A stretch of 55,369 nt of DNA from CAZEHO01 sp964511945 (lineage in GTDB: Bacteria; Actinomycetota; Acidimicrobiia; Spongiisociales; UBA11373). The translations under genes were made by a program, and so were the position numbers. The number at the start of each line of letters is the position of its first letter. Within the stretch, counting starts at the first letter, position 1. Positions 1 through 7,619 of this stretch are shown here, one piece after another. The notes under the pieces are model-generated. The model was not told the origin of the DNA. It saw nothing but the letters and a program-made list of their open reading frames with translations, and did no database searches. The stretch is from NCBI GenBank assembly GCA_964511945.1, contig CAZEHO010000018.1, positions 1-55,369 on the forward strand, read 5' to 3'.

Positions 1-112
1 CTACCGCGTCACGGACCCCCGCCCCCAGTTACACCACTCAAAGGGACGCAAACGAAGAGTCACACCCCCAGGGCCCGGCCACCCCACAGCAACCCTGACA
101 CAAAGGGGTCAG

Positions 113-390
113 CTACTCCCCGAACCGGCCCTCATAGGCAGCCGCAAGGCGCTCGATGAACTCGTCCCAGCGCAGGCCATTCCCGGCCTCCGGGATATCG
201 GGATCAACGCTCTTGGTGTCGGGATCGAAGACGACCAGCCCCACGGCCTCGAGGGGTGGTCGGCGTCACCTTCGTGCTCACGGTTGCCAGCCCGGACCAG
301 TCGCTTCTCGGCCCGCTGAACGAGATGAGTCGTCGGTTTGCGAACCTCGCCTGCCTTGGTCTTCCCGATCTCGAACACCGGTACAGTCAA
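113..390 (-). pseudogene. Frameshifted small hypothetical gene
   Basis: A minus-strand reading frame starts at a TTG near 390 (MTVPVFEIGKTKAGEV) and stays plausible to about position 240. The codon pattern then continues in another frame, giving a clean acidic C-terminus with the motif RWDEFIERLAAAYEGRFGE and a TAG stop at 113-115. Reading straight through gives a Ser/Arg-rich tail unlike a natural protein. The simplest view is one small gene with a one-base frameshift. I do not recognise the family. It lies downstream of the nickel/cobalt transport genes on the same strand. A sequencing error cannot be excluded. Confidence 0.4.
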
Positions 391-416
391 GGGTGATTCC
401 GCTCGACGAACGAGCG

Positions 417-734
417 CTATCCGGTTCCTTGCTGGGTTCGTCGCAGGCGCCGGACCGCGAATAGCAGTCCGATTGTGACGGCGAGGGTCAACGCTACCCC
501 GATCAGACCGGCGATGCCCGTGGACAGCCTGTCGTTGTCGATCCCTTCGACGCCATAGTCGGCGAGCGGCAACTCAGCGAGCGCGTGGTCCGAGGCCGTG
601 TCGTCGAAGCCCGTGTCGATGGACACCTTCTCGAGACCATCGGGCTCGCTGGAGGCGAAGCCGCTCACCACTGCAGCAATGGCGAGTGTCACCACCAGGC
701 CGGCCAGAATGAAGGCTCGGCTGCGCCTATCCAT
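417..734 (-). CDS. PDGLE-domain membrane protein, CbiN/NikN-like transporter component
   Basis: A 105-residue membrane protein with an N-terminal helix (about 8-27), an extracytoplasmic loop starting EPDGLEKV, and a second helix (about 73-95) ending in a basic tail. The PDGLE signature is known as the CbiN-like partner fused or adjacent to CbiM/NikM in ECF-type cobalt and nickel importers. Its ATG lies inside the 3' end of the upstream cbiM-like gene (8-base overlap), so the two are translationally coupled. No CbiQ (transmembrane) or CbiO (ATPase) gene follows in this window, so the importer is either minimal (MN only) or completed elsewhere. Confidence 0.8.
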   Translation of the reverse strand: MDRRSRAFILAGLVVTLAIAAVVSGFASSEPDGLEKVSIDTGFDDTASDHALAELPLADYGVEGIDNDRLSTGIAGLIGVALTLAVTIGLLFAVRRLRRTQQGTG

Positions 735-1392
735 GGACCGCCTCCTCGAGTTCCCAAGCGCCGTAGACCATTTCGGGCCTGGATCGGAGGATCGCCCCGA
801 CCACGAGCGCAGTGATCAAGCCCTCGCCGATACCGATAAGGACGTGCACGCCGACCATGGCTCCGGTCACCGTGGCCACCGAGGCTCCACCCTCTCCGCC
901 GAGCGCGTATTCCAGGCTGAAGGCCAGGGCTGCCAGCACCACCGACAGTCCAGCGGCGACTCCCGCAGCTGTGATCAGCGTGGACCGAGCCTTCGGGAGT
1001 AGGCGAAGCAGCGCCCGGAAGATCACGTAACCGCCCAAGGCGCCGACGATTGCCATGTTGAACACGTTGAGTCCGATTGCCGAGAGGCCTCCGTCTGCGA
1101 AAAAGACACCCTGGACGATCAGCACGACTGTCAGCGCTACCGACCCGAGCCAGGGTCCGACGAGCACTGACGCCAGTACGCCGCCGAGCAGATGCCCGGA
1201 GGTACCGGCAGCCACCGGGAAGTTGACCATCTGCACCGCAAATACGAAACCCGCTACCAGACCCGCCAGAGGAATACGACGATCATCAAGGAAGTCGGCG
1301 GCACGCCGCAACGCGTGCCAGACGCCACCCGCTGTGACCGCCCCAAACCCGGCTGAAGTCGGCAGGTTGATGAACCCATCTGGGATGTGCAT
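727..1392 (-). CDS. CbiM/NikM-type energy-coupling factor substrate-binding permease
   Basis: A 221-residue polytopic membrane protein beginning MHIPDGFI. In this family the N-terminal Met-His binds the metal and the start is invariant, which fixes the ATG at 1390-1392. A further family signature, GTSGHLLGGVLAS, lies near residue 65 and supplies another metal-binding His. About six hydrophobic segments follow. It should be the S component that captures Ni2+ or Co2+ at the membrane. A purine-rich GGAAGAG ribosome site sits directly before the start, and just upstream lies a 25-bp palindrome resembling a Nur operator, favouring nickel over cobalt. The following PDGLE gene overlaps its 3' end. 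Confidence 0.88.
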   Translation of the reverse strand: MHIPDGFINLPTSAGFGAVTAGGVWHALRRAADFLDDRRIPLAGLVAGFVFAVQMVNFPVAAGTSGHLLGGVLASVLVGPWLGSVALTVVLIVQGVFFADGGLSAIGLNVFNMAIVGALGGYVIFRALLRLLPKARSTLITAAGVAAGLSVVLAALAFSLEYALGGEGGASVATVTGAMVGVHVLIGIGEGLITALVVGAILRSRPEMVYGAWELEEAVHG

Positions 1393-1399
1393 GCTCTTC

Positions 1400-1424
1400 C
1401 TTATTGCAAATCGCTTGCAGTAAG
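1400..1424 (-). promoter_or_regulatory. Nur-like operator (25-bp palindrome) before the nickel/cobalt permease
   Basis: The sequence is CTTATTGCAA, spacer ATCGC, TTGCAGTAAG. The ten-base arms match at nine positions. The core TTGCAA-N5-TTGCAG fits what I recall of the Streptomyces Nur box (tTGCaa-N5-ttGCAA). It ends eight bases before the permease start codon, so a bound repressor would cover the promoter/RBS area. A Fur-family regulator gene lies about 350 bases further upstream on the same strand. Confidence 0.72.
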
Positions 1425-1440
1425 CATAGCAGTTCCCTTA

Positions 1441-1467
1441 GACCCCCTGATCCTCACGTAGGGGGTC
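1441..1467 (-). terminator. Hairpin between Fur-family regulator and permease
   Basis: A perfect 8-bp inverted repeat, GACCCCCT and AGGGGGTC, separated by 11 bases. It lies downstream of the Fur-family gene and upstream of the Nur-like operator. No T-run follows on the minus strand, so it may be a weak terminator or a leader structure. The remaining intergenic stretch (1468-1748) holds another short hairpin, CACGA/TCGTG at 1560-1575, and no gene that I can support. I looked for cobalamin riboswitch signatures here and found none convincing. Confidence 0.4.
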
Positions 1468-1748
1468 CCTCCCCACGCGATCCGTTTATGGCATCTGGCG
1501 ACGTTGGCCCAGGGAGTAGCGAGAACAAGACTGACTCAGGATCCCTACGGGAACCTTCCCACGATCAACCTCGTGCTCCCATAGCGGGTGTAAGGCCTAC
1601 AGCGTGGCACCCAGCGTCGGAGTCATCGGCAGGCCGCACGTCCTCGCCTTCTCCCTACCTGAACCGACGTCGGTGCAGCTCGCAGGGCGGATCACCGGTT
1701 CAACCTCTTCGGACCAGCTGACAGCGGTGCGAATGCCGCTCGAGGGCG

Positions 1749-2180
1749 CTACGTCGACGGAGCGCAGTCCGGGCACACTCCGGTGACAACGACGTCGATG
1801 TTCTCGGCGGAGAAGCCGTGGTACTCATCGAGCTGTGATCTGATCTGCTTGGCCAGCTCACCGACGTGGTGATCGATCGACCCACAGTGGCGGCAGACCA
1901 AGTGGAACTGATCATCCGCGTGGGCGATTTCCCACCTAGCCGACTCGTCGATTCCGAAATGCGACTTGCGCACGAGGTCGAGTTCCTCGAAGAGTGTCAG
2001 TGAGCGGTATACGGAGGAGCGGTTGATGGTGGGGTCGGCTTCGTTGACCCGGGATGCAATCTCTTCGGCGGTGAGGTGGCCTCTTACAGTCCTCAACACG
2101 GACCAGACCAGCGACCTGGAACTGGTAAGCCGATAGCCATGGTCGCGAAGAGCCGAGTTGACATTGGACGAAGCGGTCAT
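1749..2180 (-). CDS. Fur-family metalloregulator, probable nickel regulator (Nur-like)
   Basis: A 143-residue Fur-family repressor from ATG 2178-2180, preceded by GGAG at suitable spacing; an upstream in-frame start would add a basic, unstructured extension. Residues about 1-85 form the winged helix (HLTAEEIASRV ... INRSSVYRSL). The dimerisation/metal domain follows with a His-rich sensing region (FHLVC, DHHVGEL) and two Zn-type pairs, CRHC and CPDC. Fur, Zur, Nur and PerR are hard to separate by sequence. The Nur label rests on the TTGCAA-N5-TTGCA palindrome before the adjacent permease. It would repress nickel uptake when metal is bound. Confidence 0.8.
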   Translation of the reverse strand: MTASSNVNSALRDHGYRLTSSRSLVWSVLRTVRGHLTAEEIASRVNEADPTINRSSVYRSLTLFEELDLVRKSHFGIDESARWEIAHADDQFHLVCRHCGSIDHHVGELAKQIRSQLDEYHGFSAENIDVVVTGVCPDCAPST

Positions 2181-2402
2181 CGCTCCATCGTACCGCTCCA
2201 AGACCGAGAGATCCCCTATGGCGATTCGTCTCGCCCCCAACCCCCAGTTCGCCCTCGATTGCATGGCAGGGCGACTCTCAAGGACCGCTCGGTATCCCTG
2301 ACCTTGCCGTGAGGAGGTATGTGCTCAAGAGTTGCCACTCCAGGCATCGCCAGCCTCGTCTTCCATTGCCTGCTGAGGCCACGGACTCAATCGCCAATGC
2401 GC

Positions 2403-2500
2403 CTCTGACTCATGTGGAGAAGGCTCTCCTTGCCGGTAGGACACAGGCCCCTGTGGGTTCAGCGTCCGGGAGGGCTCTGCCTCATCGACCGTCAGCCGGG
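2403..2500 (+). repeat. Two degenerate copies of the interspersed GGGTCTGACTCATC repeat
   Basis: At 2403-2432 the sequence runs CTCTGACTCAT, then AGAAGGCTCTCC, matching the left and right cores of the repeat seen at 3264, 9071, 13622 and 20102. A second, weaker match, GGGCTCTGCCTCATCGACCG, is at 2473-2492. A short palindrome ACAGGCCCCTGTG lies between them. They occupy the divergent intergenic space between the Fur-family gene and the Thr-rich surface protein. No coding sequence is evident in 2181-2532. Confidence 0.5.
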
Positions 2501-2505
2501 TTACG

Positions 2506-2511
2506 TATACT
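2506..2511 (+). promoter_or_regulatory. Putative -10 element (TATACT)
   Basis: TATACT lies 21 bases before the start codon of the surface protein, in otherwise GC-rich DNA. A weak TCGACC-like -35 lies about 15 bases upstream. CTGGGGG just before the ATG serves as the ribosome site. Confidence 0.35.
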
Positions 2512-2532
2512 CGGTCGGGCAACTCCTGGGGG

Positions 2533-3153
2533 ATGATGAACCGCTACGGGTCGATGCGGGCTGTCGTTCAGGTGGTGGCGGTCGCAGCCGTCGCTTGGGG
2601 TCTTCTGAGCGCACAAGCCGCTGCGAGCGAAGGTCCCGTCGTGACAGTGGACCCGCCAGACGCAGAGGCGGGCGAGACCATCAGCATCGAAGGCTCCGGG
2701 TTCCAGCCCCATGAGGATCTCGAGATTCAGTTCCGCGGTCAGGTCATCGCCACGGCCACTGGCGACGATCACGGTGGCTTCAGCGTCGACGGCATCGTGC
2801 CCGAGCCGGTTCATGGTGAGGACCGCCTGTATGTCATTGGTTCGCTGGGGTCGTCGGCCGAGGTCCTCTACCCGCTCGGCGCATCGACGACCACACATGC
2901 CGCCACCACGGCTCCGACAACTACGGCTCCGACAACTACGGCTCCGACAACTACGGTTCCGACAACGGCAACCACCACCGAAGAAACGACGACTACCACG
3001 ACTCTCCCACCACCCCCACCTCCGGAGCATGAAGACGAGGACGTCTCATGGTGGGAGACCATCCCGTGGTGGGAGTGGGTTCTGATCGGCGGCGGCGTCG
3101 TCGGCATCAGCGAGTTCATAAGGCGCCGGCGAACCCCCAAGCTGCCGCGCTAG
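2533..3153 (+). CDS. Secreted, C-terminally membrane-anchored protein with Ig-like domain and Thr-rich stalk
   Basis: A 206-residue surface protein. An N-terminal signal segment (about 8-32) precedes a compact beta-rich domain (about 35-115) of the kind that begins VTVDPPDAEAGETISIEGSGF, typical of IPT/TIG or bacterial Ig-like repeats. A low-complexity stalk of repeated TTAPTTT units and a poly-Pro run (PPPPPPE) follows. The C-terminus has an acidic Trp-rich patch (WWETIPWWEW), one transmembrane helix and a basic tail RRRR, giving a membrane anchor with the domain outside. Start ATG has a GGGGG ribosome site; a second ATG follows immediately. Specific function unknown. Confidence 0.75.
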   Translation: MMNRYGSMRAVVQVVAVAAVAWGLLSAQAAASEGPVVTVDPPDAEAGETISIEGSGFQPHEDLEIQFRGQVIATATGDDHGGFSVDGIVPEPVHGEDRLYVIGSLGSSAEVLYPLGASTTTHAATTAPTTTAPTTTAPTTTVPTTATTTEETTTTTTLPPPPPPEHEDEDVSWWETIPWWEWVLIGGGVVGISEFIRRRRTPKLPR

Positions 3154-3256
3154 AGGAGCGCCACTGGAGTCTTCGCCTCTCAAACGCTTGTCAGACCGGT
3201 TGGATGCCGAAGTTCAAGGCGGCGCTACCCACTGATCTCACACCACTGTTTGAGCC

Positions 3257-3364
3257 GCCACGAAGGGTCTGACTCATCGACCGTCGGCTCTCCGACACTA
3301 CAAACCCCCAGGTCAAGCGCCTGGGGGTTACCTCATGCCCTGACAATCACTGGGAACGCAACCG
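3257..3364 (+). repeat. Interspersed repeat copy A with terminator-like hairpin
   Basis: The core GGGTCTGACTCATCGACC then GTCGGCTCTCCGACAC is followed by a 10-bp perfect stem, AACCCCCAGG (3303-3312) and CCTGGGGGTT (3320-3329), then TCATGCCCTGACAATCAC and TGGGAACGCAACC. The whole block recurs at 9061-9169 with a few differences in the same orientation. It lies just after the surface-protein gene, where the hairpin may terminate transcription. No gene is supported between 3154 and 3471. Confidence 0.75.
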
Positions 3365-3471
3365 CGGGTGTCTACAGTTCTGCCTACACCTGAGGTCTGG
3401 GCCGCTGCAAGCCCGCACCGCGCACGCTGGCTCCGAGGCCTCCGTAGCGGCGGATCTGTAGGGTCGATGGC

Positions 3472-3633
3472 ATGGAACCTGTCGGTGGAACCGATGTGTT
3501 CGTTCTTGGCAGCGGGTTCTCAGCCGCCGCAACAGGCAGCCGAATCCCCGCAGTGGGAGGACTCACAGGTGCCTTGGAGCAGTACGTCGCGAGCAAGGAC
3601 TGGGGGCCCGGGCTGGTCCCCGGTTCTCGATGA
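3472..3633 (+). pseudogene. N-terminal fragment of a SIR2-like domain protein
   Basis: An ATG frame of 53 codons reads MEPVGGTDVFVLGSGFSAAA and continues with IPAVGGLTGALEQYV. The DVFVLGxGFS segment is the NAD-binding start of SIR2-like domains found in many anti-phage proteins, which continue for several hundred residues. Here homologous-looking sequence stops near 3600, exactly where an oppositely oriented truncated gene begins. The frame then closes at 3631-3633. This looks like the 5' end of a defence-type gene left after a deletion. The fragment is short, so the family call is tentative. Confidence 0.5.
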
Positions 3634-3880
3634 TGAATCGCTCCTCGATCCTGCTGTGGCGGATCGTCACGTCAGCGCGTTTCGTTGCGTCCTCGTGGCG
3701 CTGGTCCCGTGTCTCTTCGATCTTGACCATCCTGGCCTGAAGGTCGGCGTTGGTCTCTTGCAGGGCTGCTTGGCGGTCTTGGAGGTCGGTCTGGTGGATT
3801 CTCAAGGTTCGTTCGGCGAAGGCGACGTAGAGGGCAAGCAGGAAGCTGAGAGCGGCGATGACGAAGGCTGCGATGGTCAT
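3563..3880 (-). pseudogene. Truncated membrane-anchored coiled-coil protein
   Basis: A minus-strand frame starting MTIAAFVIAALSFLLALYVA has one N-terminal membrane helix, then a heptad-like charged segment (HQTDLQDRQAALQETNADLQ) and the beginning of a globular part, ERFIIENRGPA. Proteins of this layout normally continue with a beta domain after ENRGP. Here the sequence degenerates within ten residues and stops at 3563, overlapping the 3' end of the SIR2-like fragment. The 5' half appears intact, so this is a gene truncated by the same event that cut the SIR2-like gene. Confidence 0.55.
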
Positions 3881-3895
3881 GCGGTCGACCCTACG

Positions 3896-4093
3896 TCAGT
3901 CGAGTACGTCGTCGGCGAGGTCGCGGTGAACAGCGGTGAGGTGGAGGCGCCGGCGTGCGGTGGGTGAGAGACCGAACTCACCGTTGCATCCGCGGAGATG
4001 CACCCTGTACTGATTCAGAGTGGCGGCGAGGGGGTGTTTGACGGTGGAGCCCCGGTAGCCGGCGATTCGCAACGGGTTCGAGCGGGGGTCTCT
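3896..4093 (-). pseudogene. Phage terminase small subunit-like C-terminal fragment
   Basis: An open minus-strand frame without a start codon lies between an upstream TGA (4094-4096) and the TGA at 3896-3898. It contains STVKHPLAATLNQYRVHLRG followed by EFGLSPTARRRL. The pattern HPL...L followed by FGL-(T/S)-P-x-AR-x-RL is typical of the C-terminal part of P27-type phage terminase small subunits. The N-terminal DNA-binding part is missing. It is probably a prophage remnant, abutting the truncated coiled-coil gene. Short and degenerate, so moderate confidence. Confidence 0.45.
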
Positions 4094-4228
4094 TCACCGC
4101 GGTGGAACGCTCCTACTGACTGGCATGGGGTGACATTCGGTGTGGTGGTTCCGCAGCGGATGTCATCTCGGTGCCGCGGGGCTCTCGGAACGTGTTGGTG
4201 GTTTCGGGGGCCTGTTGTTGTGTGGGTT

Positions 4229-4777
4229 TCAGGCCCAGTCGTCGAGTGCGGGGCCTCGTGGGGTTGGCGACCGCCCCCGAACTAGGGCTGCGAGCCCCTT
4301 GAAGAAGGCGGGCATGATCACTCTGGTGAACCTGTGCCAATCGATGATGCTGATGATGCCTCCGCCGGCGAAGGGGAGCCACCATCCAAAGGGGCGACGG
4401 AGCAGCAGCGTCCACATGAAGAACCCATAGACGACACCCATCATCACCATTGCCGGAGCCGGGTTGCCAAGCATCGCGGTGACGGCTGCGAGGACGAGCA
4501 TCCCGATCACCACCATCCAAGGGATGTGATCCGCCATTGCCAAACCGCAGACCAATCCAACACCCACTGTGGTGTCAACACGGAAGTCCCACGCTGCTAG
4601 GCGGGTCCGATGAGGTGTGGAGCGGGCCAGGCGGCCATCGAGGAAATCGGTGATCCAGGTGAGCAACACCAGCGCCGCTCCCCAACCCAGGTTGTCGAGC
4701 GCCACAAGCCAGAACAGCCCCAATCCCAGTCCCAACCTGGACAGGGTCAAGGCGTCGGCAGCAACAGCCCGGTTCAT
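4229..4777 (-). CDS. CDP-alcohol phosphatidyltransferase family membrane protein
   Basis: A 182-residue polytopic membrane protein starting MNRAVAADALTLSRLGLG; a longer start at 4825 is possible. It carries the family signature in the form DFLDGRLARSTPHRTRLAAW followed by DFRVD. The consensus is D-x2-DG-x2-AR-x8-G-x3-D-x3-D. Here all four Asp and the DG-AR pair are present, but the AR-to-third-Asp spacing is one residue short and the conserved Gly is absent. Family members transfer a phosphoalcohol from a CDP-activated donor, usually in phospholipid synthesis. Activity and substrate are uncertain given the altered motif. Neighbours give no pathway clue. Confidence 0.72.
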   Translation of the reverse strand: MNRAVAADALTLSRLGLGLGLFWLVALDNLGWGAALVLLTWITDFLDGRLARSTPHRTRLAAWDFRVDTTVGVGLVCGLAMADHIPWMVVIGMLVLAAVTAMLGNPAPAMVMMGVVYGFFMWTLLLRRPFGWWLPFAGGGIISIIDWHRFTRVIMPAFFKGLAALVRGRSPTPRGPALDDWA

Positions 4778-5106
4778 CGACGCATTCAAGCACAGGCTAT
4801 GACTGCCTCGTCTGCCTGGAGTCACCTCCAGTCGACCTCAACCAGCAAGGGGACACCACCAACAGTCCGATGCCCGGGACCGTGCTCGTGCCTTGCCTTG
4901 CATGCCTGATCGACGGCAATCCACTCCACTTCGAAACGATCAATGCCGCGCTGGTGGACTGCGAACCGACCTGACCGCCGCTCAGGTCCACTGCGATACA
5001 CAATTCGAGGCGGTCAGTCACTGTTGGCACTGCTGTAAGTCATTCCGCCCCGAACCACCCTCGCCGCCGCCACCACCTATCGGGCAGGTACCGAGCAGAT
5101 GCCGGG
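4778..5106. other. Intergenic stretch without a supported gene
   Basis: About 330 bases between the anti-sigma-like gene and the CDP-alcohol phosphotransferase. Only a 34-codon plus-strand frame (4870-4974, MPGTVLVPCLACLIDGNPLH) looks mildly protein-like, with a CLAC motif reminiscent of the zinc-ribbon protein at 7620. It is too short to call. Confidence 0.3.
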
Positions 5107-6063
5107 TCAGTTCGTTTGGGAGGGGAGGTTGGTGACGGTTGTGGTGGGTTGGTAGTTGGCTTGGTGGAGGATCGTGTTGGGTGGAACTCCGATGTCTGGG
5201 ATGCCATCGAGCGTGACCAGTCTCGTGGATTGGAGATGGCCGTTGTGGTCGATCAGGACGGTCCGTTCGAGGTTGCCGGTCTCTGTGAGCGCTGTGATTT
5301 CGATGGCGTAGGTGAGGGTTCCTGGTTGGACTTGGAGTCCGTCGGTGCGGGCGAGGACTCTGAGCACAGCGGCGCGTAGTTCGGGCGGGGCGCCTGTTTC
5401 GGTGAGGAGCTGGGTGGCAGTGTCGAGGATCTGTGCTGGGCTGGGTTGTGGGTCGCCGGTTTCGAGGCGTATCCATGCGTTGAGCTGATCGAGGTCGGTT
5501 GGGATGCTTTGTGGGTCTACGTAGTCGGGTGAGGGCGGGTAACTGGCGGTTGCGGTGGTTCCGATGCCGAGTTGCTGGGAAAGGTCGCTTCCCCTGAAGG
5601 TTTCGGCGGCGGTCGGGTCGAAGAAGTGCGGCTGACCGACCGTGATCCGCAGGAGGGTGCTTCCGTCCTGGGCGATCCAGGTTTCTCGGGTTTCGGGAAG
5701 GACGAGTGCGAACTCGGTGCCACCTATGCCGAGTATGTCGGCTGGGAACCGGTTCAGGGTTGCCTGCTCGGATCGGGTGTAGTGGTAGGCGCCGTCGGGC
5801 AGTTCTTCGGCCGGGATCTGTTCGACCGCGGTTGCCAGCCGCTCCAGCGCGGCATCGGCCGAGGGTCCTATCCGAACTACGAGCCAGCCCACCGCCGAGA
5901 TGAGCACGATCGCTGCCATGGCGGCGGCGAATGCCCAGTGTCGCTTGGCCGGCGCTGCCGTGGCCTCGTCTGCTATGGCGGAGCGCAGTTGCTTGAGCGC
6001 ATCCGCTCTTACTTCGGCTCGTGGCGCCGGGACCATCTCGTGGAGGTGATTCAGGTCACTCAC
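5107..6063 (-). CDS. Membrane anti-sigma-like protein (CU044_5270-like) coupled to ECF sigma factor
   Basis: A 318-residue protein with a short cytoplasmic N-terminus (VSDLNHLHEMVPAPRAEVR), one membrane helix (about 42-65) and a long extracytoplasmic domain. The layout and the segment AYHYTRSEQATLNR resemble actinobacterial CU044_5270-type proteins encoded next to ECF sigma factors. The GTG start at 6061-6063 lies inside the end of the sigma gene (GTGAGTGA overlap), so translation is coupled and equimolar expression is likely. Upstream in-frame residues overlap sigma and are not needed. Inferred role: holding the sigma factor until an envelope signal arrives. The ligand is unknown. Confidence 0.72.
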   Translation of the reverse strand: MSDLNHLHEMVPAPRAEVRADALKQLRSAIADEATAAPAKRHWAFAAAMAAIVLISAVGWLVVRIGPSADAALERLATAVEQIPAEELPDGAYHYTRSEQATLNRFPADILGIGGTEFALVLPETRETWIAQDGSTLLRITVGQPHFFDPTAAETFRGSDLSQQLGIGTTATASYPPSPDYVDPQSIPTDLDQLNAWIRLETGDPQPSPAQILDTATQLLTETGAPPELRAAVLRVLARTDGLQVQPGTLTYAIEITALTETGNLERTVLIDHNGHLQSTRLVTLDGIPDIGVPPNTILHQANYQPTTTVTNLPSQTN

Positions 6064-6658
6064 CCTGGCCCCCGGATTCGGTGCCCTCCACAGGGCTGGT
6101 TTGCCGATCGGTGTCGAGGAGTTCTTCCAGCTTTCGGCGGGCACGCGCCAAACGGGTCTTGACGGTGCCGAGTGGGATTCCGAGAGCCTCGGCAGTCTCT
6201 GTCTGGGTCAGGTCTGCAACCAAATGCAGACCCACCACGTTGCGTTCGTCACTGCTGAGGTGGCTCAGCGCCACAGCCAACCGCGGCCATTCCAGTTGCG
6301 CGGCGGCACGATCAACGCCGACGTCGGCTGGCTCAGCTGTGGTGGCGTCGCGGCTGAAGAGCCGCTGCAACGCGACGGCGCGGCGACGCAGCGACCGTGC
6401 CCGTTGCCGCACCAGGTTGAGCGCGATCCCAAACAGCCAAGGCCGAGCCGAGGAGAACTCCTGCCGGAAGCGGTGACGAGCCGCGAAGGCACGGACGAAC
6501 ACTTCTGATGCAAGCTCGTCGGCGTCGTCGCGACCGACCCGCACCACCAGGAACCGGTGTATCGAATCGAAATGACGGACGAACAGCTCTTCGAAGGCCA
6601 CCGGGTCGCGCAGCGACTCACGGATCAGGTCACTGTCGCTGCGGTGGCGGTCGCTCAC
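6056..6658 (-). CDS. ECF-type RNA polymerase sigma factor
   Basis: A 200-residue sigma-70 family protein. Region 2 (about 20-90) contains AFEELFVRHFDSIHRFLV and RPWLFGIALNLVRQRAR, which recognise the -10 element and open DNA. Region 4 (about 128-180) contains LPLGTVKTRLARARRKL-like helix-turn-helix sequence (here IPLGTVKTRLARARRKL) for -35 binding. There is no region 1 or 3, as in extracytoplasmic-function sigma factors. The next gene overlaps by eight bases and encodes a membrane anti-sigma-like protein, so the two form a signal-responsive pair. The Glu-rich C-terminal tail is dispensable-looking. Confidence 0.88.
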   Translation of the reverse strand: MSDRHRSDSDLIRESLRDPVAFEELFVRHFDSIHRFLVVRVGRDDADELASEVFVRAFAARHRFRQEFSSARPWLFGIALNLVRQRARSLRRRAVALQRLFSRDATTAEPADVGVDRAAAQLEWPRLAVALSHLSSDERNVVGLHLVADLTQTETAEALGIPLGTVKTRLARARRKLEELLDTDRQTSPVEGTESGGQGE

Positions 6659-6690
6659 GACGCAACATTCGCAGAAACTGGGAACCCGTT

Positions 6691-6717
6691 GGGGAGAGAC
6701 ACCCTGTGTCCCTCCCC
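6691..6717 (-). terminator. Strong hairpin after the crystallin-like secreted protein gene
   Basis: A 12-bp stem, GGGGAGAGACAC and GTGTCCCTCCCC with one mismatch, around a CCT loop. It lies between the stop of the upstream secreted protein (6741) and the sigma-factor start (6658), insulating the two minus-strand genes. There is no T-tract, which is common in high-GC genomes. Confidence 0.55.
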
Positions 6718-6740
6718 GGACGGGTCAGCGGAGTACGGGG

Positions 6741-7310
6741 CTACCAGCTGGTGTAGCGCACCGACTCGGTCCGGTTGCTGAACCAGCCGAGATTGTCGAT
6801 CTGCCCCGCCCCGTAGGTGTGATAGGCCACGCCAGACATGTACGGGTAGTCGTAGTGCGTCAAGTGGTAGCAACCGTTGTACGACGACGAGATCCTGTTA
6901 TCGAACCACCACGGGGTGTTCCAATAGCCCCCCGAACAACTCGACCCGACGACGGTGATGGAGCTTCCGGTCCCGTTGAATCCGTCGTAGTGGATACCCA
7001 ACGTGAACGTGGACGCCAACATCCCGGCTTCGGGATCGGTGAACACCACGTCCCCGGCGGCTTCGGCGTCGAGGCTCATCGCCCCGCCCGATGCAACTGA
7101 CATCGCGGATGCGAAGCTGTCGTAGCAGCCGACCAGTTCCGTCAGTAGCTCCCCATCGGGTGCCTCACCAACGACGGAGATGACGCAATGCTCCTCGGCG
7201 GGTGGCCGTGCGCCAGCGGCCGGGAAGCTCAGCCCCACAACCAGCAGCATGAGAACGAACGGAACAAGCCACCGTCGCAGTGGCCTCAAGAGATAGGAAC
7301 GAACGAACAT
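6741..7310 (-). CDS. Secreted beta/gamma-crystallin-like protein
   Basis: A 189-residue protein with an N-terminal signal segment (FVLMLLVVGLSFPAAGARP). The mature N-terminal part is Ala/Glu-rich. The C-terminal half has paired motifs LGIHYDGFNGTGSSITVVG, then NRISSSYNGCYHLTHYDY, and ends NLGWFSNRTESVRYTSW. This alternation of Y/F-x-G turns with WxNRISS strands is characteristic of small secreted beta/gamma-crystallin-fold proteins of actinobacteria, a fold shared with the Streptomyces metalloproteinase inhibitor and killer-toxin-like proteins. Cysteines (SSCSGG, NGC) could form disulfides. Function outside the cell is unknown. Confidence 0.68.
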   Translation of the reverse strand: MFVRSYLLRPLRRWLVPFVLMLLVVGLSFPAAGARPPAEEHCVISVVGEAPDGELLTELVGCYDSFASAMSVASGGAMSLDAEAAGDVVFTDPEAGMLASTFTLGIHYDGFNGTGSSITVVGSSCSGGYWNTPWWFDNRISSSYNGCYHLTHYDYPYMSGVAYHTYGAGQIDNLGWFSNRTESVRYTSW

Positions 7311-7619
7311 CGACCCTCCTAGGTTGACAGCAACCGATGTCGTCGTTCTCTGCTTTCCCGAACCTCAGCGCGGGGTTTCAACCCAGGAAGGGAAACCGGA
7401 ACCGCCCTAGCGGTAAATCAATCACGAGGGCTGAGCCTGGTGGCGGCGCCAGAAATGGAGAAGGATGACCCTCCACTCCAAGACGCAGCGCCACCAGGCT
7501 GGCCCCAAACTGACGGACGGTCCGATCCGGGAATATCCCCTCAAGGAGCAACGGTCGTCGCCGATTTAGGCAGTGAGCGCACGCTCAGTGTGTGGAGGGT
7601 CTTGAGCAGAAGGCCGTCT

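Noticed and set aside
1468..1748. Possible cobalamin riboswitch before the cobalt/nickel permease
   Set aside because: I could not find the conserved B12-box or core. The Nur-like palindrome explains regulation better.
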